DNA of 64,000 nucleotides from UBA8337 sp965221415. GTDB lineage: Bacteria; Pseudomonadota; Alphaproteobacteria; RS24. The position numbers were made by a program, and so were the translations under genes. How positions within the stretch are numbered: the first letter of the stretch is position 1; each line of letters begins with the position of its first letter. The notes beneath the pieces are model-generated. The model saw only the letters and a list, made by a program, of their open reading frames with translations, made no database searches and was not told the DNA's origin. Below, piece after piece: positions 61,312-64,000 of this stretch. Location: NCBI GenBank assembly GCA_965221415.1, contig OZ244887.1, positions 806,001 to 870,000 on the forward strand. Direction: 5' to 3'.

Positions 61312-64000
61312 TTTTACCCTTTCTGCCCCTGTAGTCGCCGCTGAAGGCACACTTTATAGTTTTGATATCACGCCGACCGAAGCTCTGGCAGTGGCGACGA
61401 CGATTCGCTGGCAGATTGTCCCGAAAGGGGCGTTGCCGGTCACAAGTTCTGACTTTCCTTCTCTGACAGGGATGCTTAGCTTTACGTCTGGCGCGACCAC
61501 TGCACAAACCGTGACCTTTACACCAACCGATGATGCAAGACGAGAAATATCAAAAGACTTTGAGCTGCGTATCTACGATACCGCCGATGATAGCACTCCG
61601 CTTGATACACAAGTCGTCACGCTCAGAGATAATGATGATGCCACAGGGACTTATGGTAACGATATTCTCACCGGTAATGGTGATGCAAATATCATAGGTT
61701 TTGGTACAACGCATGCAGTTACAGCGAATGGTAGTGCTGGCAGTGATTTCTATGTGATTAGCCGTTTCCAGTATGGGAATGTTGAGATAACCGATACAGT
61801 TGGAACGAACCTTGTCAAGTTTGATGCTGGTGTGACGATAACGGATTATGATGAAGAAAGTGCTGATGGTTTTGTTAAGGTAATCTCTCGTGTTGATTTG
61901 ACGCTTTCGACGGGTGCTGTGATTACGATTATCAACCCTGTTGGTAAGTTTGTATTCCAGCTTGGTAGTGACCCGATTATTACGACCTATGATGAGTTTA
62001 AGGGGGAGATTAGGGCAGAAGGCAGCAATGAGACCAGTACTTTAAGGAATAATGAAGCTTTTCAGGTGCTGACGGCGACAACTGACCCAGACATTTCTGG
62101 TAATAGTCTGCCTGCTCAATTTTCTCCTTCTTTTGGTTCTGCGAGTGTAGATGTATTCAGTTCGGCTTCTACTTCTGGGTTTAGCCAAAATGGTAGTGCT
62201 GGTGATGATTTCTATGTGATTAGCCGTTTCCAATATGGGAATGTTGAGATAACCGATACAGTTGGAACGAACCTTATCAAGTTTGATGTCGGTGTAACGA
62301 TAACGGATTATGATGAGGAAAGTGCTGATGGTTTTGTTAAGGTAATCTCCCGTGTTGCTTTGACGCTTTCGACGGGTGCTGTGATTACGATTATCAACCC
62401 TGTTGGTAAGTTTGTATTCCAGCTTGGTGATGATGACGTTATTGCGACCTATGCTGAGTTCAAGGGGGAGATTAGGGCAGAAGGCAGCAATGAGACCAGT
62501 ACTTTGAGGAATAACGAAGCTTTCCCCATTCCCTTCCCATCGGAAGAGCCTGCGCCAACGGCGGCAAGTGATGCGGTGTTTGACCCGCTTCCAAGTTTGA
62601 CTCTGACAGGGCTGCAAGATGGTCGCGCGGAGGCGATTATCATCGGCACTGTGACAGCGAGTGATGCGGATGACGACCCGATTGCCTATACTCTGGATGG
62701 TGCCCCGAGCGGTTTTGCGATTGGCGAGACAAGCGGCGAGATTACATATGCGGGCAGGGGGATATCGTACACGCGTACGCCGAGCATTACGTTTGACGTT
62801 ATTGCGACATCTACGGGCGCAGATGGCACAGACACCGCCATCCGCGAAGAAGTCAGCATTCGGATAGCAGAGCCGCCCCGCGTGGGTGCTGATGCGGTGT
62901 TTGTCGATGTGCCGACTGATTTTACTTTGGTCGAGGGTCACGATGGCAGCACGACACCTATTGTTATCGGGTCTGTGCGGGCGACTGATGCGGATGGCGA
63001 TACGGTTGCCTATCGTTTGCGCGTGGACTTCGCGGGCGAGGATACAACTGGTTTTGAAATCGATGCGAACGGCCAGATTACATATGTTGGCACGGGGCTG
63101 ACTTACGCGGATAGTCCGACGGCTCGGTTTACGGCTGTTGCGACATCGACTGGCGTATATGGCACACAGACCGACGTTCTCCACGATGTCATCATTGATA
63201 TTGTTGAGAACGCAGCCCCGACTATTGACCATTCTATTGCCACGGCGGTGCCAGACACGGAGCCGACGAATATTGCATCATTGGCGGTCATTACGTCAGA
63301 TGTGACATCGTACCCGCCTGATGGCAGTCTGTTCTCGGACGAAAGAGAGCAGTTGAATTTTAGTAATCTGGTTGATGGGGTTACGACTGTTCCGCTTTGG
63401 GGATTTGATGGTGAGGGTTATTCTCCACGCGATGCGGATGGTAAGTTTCTGTCCTTCCGTTTTGAAGACGACGACTATACGCAAGGCAGCGTCCTGCTTT
63501 ATATTCGGGGTGGTCGAACGACGACGGATATTGACAACTCAATGCTAGAATTCCGACTTGATGGTATTGTTGTTGGCACGCCTACGACTTTACTAAGTGC
63601 CAATGCGGATTCGAAGAGAATCATCACGGTCACGCCAGACGCTGATTTGGTGTTCGATGAAGTGCGGGTTATTTTTAGTGGCGACGACCAGAATTTTAAA
63701 GAAGTTGAGATTTTCGGGCGCACGACAGAGCTTGTGTTTGACTCATTTGCGAACCAAGATGCGGTGACGACGCTTTCCGCGTTCGATACCACGCCGAATG
63801 GTCTGGCGTGGAGCTTGGAAGATGCGAATTCACCTACGGCTGATGCGCGGCTCTTTGATATTAATGAAGATACGGGTGAGATAACGTGGAAAACCGCGCC
63901 TGATTTTGCCACGACGGTAAGCACCTCAGACAATAAAGAATTCACAGTGACAGCCATCGCGACAGATGGTAGCGGCGCAACAGACCGTATTACCCTCACT
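61307..64000 (+). CDS. Giant secreted/surface protein, partial (898 codons, runs off the window)
   Basis: Open from ATG 61307 to the window end with no stop in the stretches I translated. Order: shared N-terminal module (MTFTLSAPVVAAEGTLYSFD ... IRWQIVPKGALPV ... KDFELRIYD), two ISRFQYG modules (61727-62002 and 62189-62464), two cadherin-like domains (TASDADDDPIAYTLDG; RATDADGDTVAYRLRVD), an F5/8-C-like domain (63268-63720) and the start of a cadherin-like repeat (TTLSAFDTTPNGLAWSLED). The first part is a close paralogue of the 2436-residue protein; the remaining length is unknown. The shared leader, not a strong ribosome site, marks the start. Confidence 0.88.
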   Translation, partial: MTFTLSAPVVAAEGTLYSFDITPTEALAVATTIRWQIVPKGALPVTSSDFPSLTGMLSFTSGATTAQTVTFTPTDDARREISKDFELRIYDTADDSTPLDTQVVTLRDNDDATGTYGNDILTGNGDANIIGFGTTHAVTANGSAGSDFYVISRFQYGNVEITDTVGTNLVKFDAGVTITDYDEESADGFVKVISRVDLTLSTGAVITIINPVGKFVFQLGSDPIITTYDEFKGEIRAEGSNETSTLRNNEAFQVLTATTDPDISGNSLPAQFSPSFGSASVDVFSSASTSGFSQNGSAGDDFYVISRFQYGNVEITDTVGTNLIKFDVGVTITDYDEESADGFVKVISRVALTLSTGAVITIINPVGKFVFQLGDDDVIATYAEFKGEIRAEGSNETSTLRNNEAFPIPFPSEEPAPTAASDAVFDPLPSLTLTGLQDGRAEAIIIGTVTASDADDDPIAYTLDGAPSGFAIGETSGEITYAGRGISYTRTPSITFDVIATSTGADGTDTAIREEVSIRIAEPPRVGADAVFVDVPTDFTLVEGHDGSTTPIVIGSVRATDADGDTVAYRLRVDFAGEDTTGFEIDANGQITYVGTGLTYADSPTARFTAVATSTGVYGTQTDVLHDVIIDIVENAAPTIDHSIATAVPDTEPTNIASLAVITSDVTSYPPDGSLFSDEREQLNFSNLVDGVTTVPLWGFDGEGYSPRDADGKFLSFRFEDDDYTQGSVLLYIRGGRTTTDIDNSMLEFRLDGIVVGTPTTLLSANADSKRIITVTPDADLVFDEVRVIFSGDDQNFKEVEIFGRTTELVFDSFANQDAVTTLSAFDTTPNGLAWSLEDANSPTADARLFDINEDTGEITWKTAPDFATTVSTSDNKEFTVTAIATDGSGATDRITLT
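61727..62002 (+). repeat. ISRFQYG module, copy C (276 bp)
   Basis: Near-identical to copies A, B and D, although in a different gene, 7.4 kb from copy A. Confidence 0.93.
62189..62464 (+). repeat. ISRFQYG module, copy D (276 bp)
   Basis: Closest to copy B, including the region before it and the following GGGGGAGATTAGGGCAGAAG. Confidence 0.93.
63268..63720 (+). repeat. F5/8-C-like domain, copy 5
   Basis: Encodes NFSNLVDGVTTVPLW, YSPRDADGKFLSFRF, SVLLYIRGGRTTTDI, SMLEFRLDGIVVG and VRVIFSGDDQNFKEVEIFG. Confidence 0.65.

Noticed and set aside
32357..64000. CRISPR array or insertion sequences in the repetitive half
   Set aside because: The repeats are in-frame protein domains of 90-140 residues; there are no short direct repeats with unique spacers, no transposase and no terminal inverted repeats.
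32357..64000. Type I secretion transporter or LapG/LapD-like genes beside the giant proteins
   Set aside because: No frame in the window encodes an ABC exporter, membrane-fusion protein or outer-membrane channel; open frames on the minus strand here are shadows of the repeats.

Overview
The window looks like a chromosome segment of a marine-type alphaproteobacterium. The SecD N-terminus, the long DUF3333-type PstA, the UvrA 'CPVSGF' finger, the PuuD-like membrane protein and the secDF / trmFO-uvrA / ssb-gyrA-coaD-ppi-queA-tgt gene order all resemble that class. A SAR116-like or Rhodospirillales-like source is my best guess, but this is inference; no rRNA is present to settle it.

Layout. (1) 1-15.2 kb is housekeeping: secD-secF (protein export), a PuuD-like membrane protein with a strong terminator, a squalene/phytoene-synthase-family protein, trmFO-uvrA (minus strand), ssb, then gyrA-coaD-cyclophilin-queA-tgt. 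(2) 15.2-20.8 kb is a minus-strand phosphate operon, pstS-pstC-pstA-pstB-phoU, with a hot-dog thioesterase behind phoU. (3) 20.9-25.9 kb holds an NAD(P)-dependent reductase, tRNA-Lys(UUU), a membrane fatty-acid desaturase/hydroxylase, a GPH-type sugar symporter, a crotonase-fold protein coupled to a ferric-reductase-like membrane protein, and the 5' remnant of a lost acyl-CoA dehydrogenase gene. (4) 26.0-29.2 kb is glmU-glmS (UDP-GlcNAc synthesis). (5) 29.2-32.0 kb has two AT-rich orphan genes, a 32-residue lipoprotein, a DUF6285 protein and an ACAD10/11-like phosphotransferase. (6) 32.4-64.0 kb, half the window, is one tandem locus of giant repetitive secreted proteins, all on the plus strand.

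The giant locus is the remarkable part. Its first gene would be about 18.2 kb (about 6,070 codons) but is cut by an in-frame TAG at 35768. The sequence around the stop looks like a homologous domain disrupted by three closely spaced single-base changes. It is followed by paralogues of 1017 and 2436 residues and a fourth running off the window end (898 codons seen). The last three share an N-terminal module and a nearly identical leader just before an ATG. Across the locus I see cadherin-like and VCBS repeats, Ig-like repeats, RTX-like Gly/Asp beta-roll stretches, galactose-binding (F5/8-C-like) domains, an unassigned beta domain that is split by an inserted F5/8-C-like domain in two places, and a recurrent 'ISRFQYG' module whose copies are nearly identical at DNA level. 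This suggests a surface or secreted adhesin system that diversifies by duplication and domain shuffling. No secretion ABC transporter, membrane-fusion protein or periplasmic protease accompanies it here.
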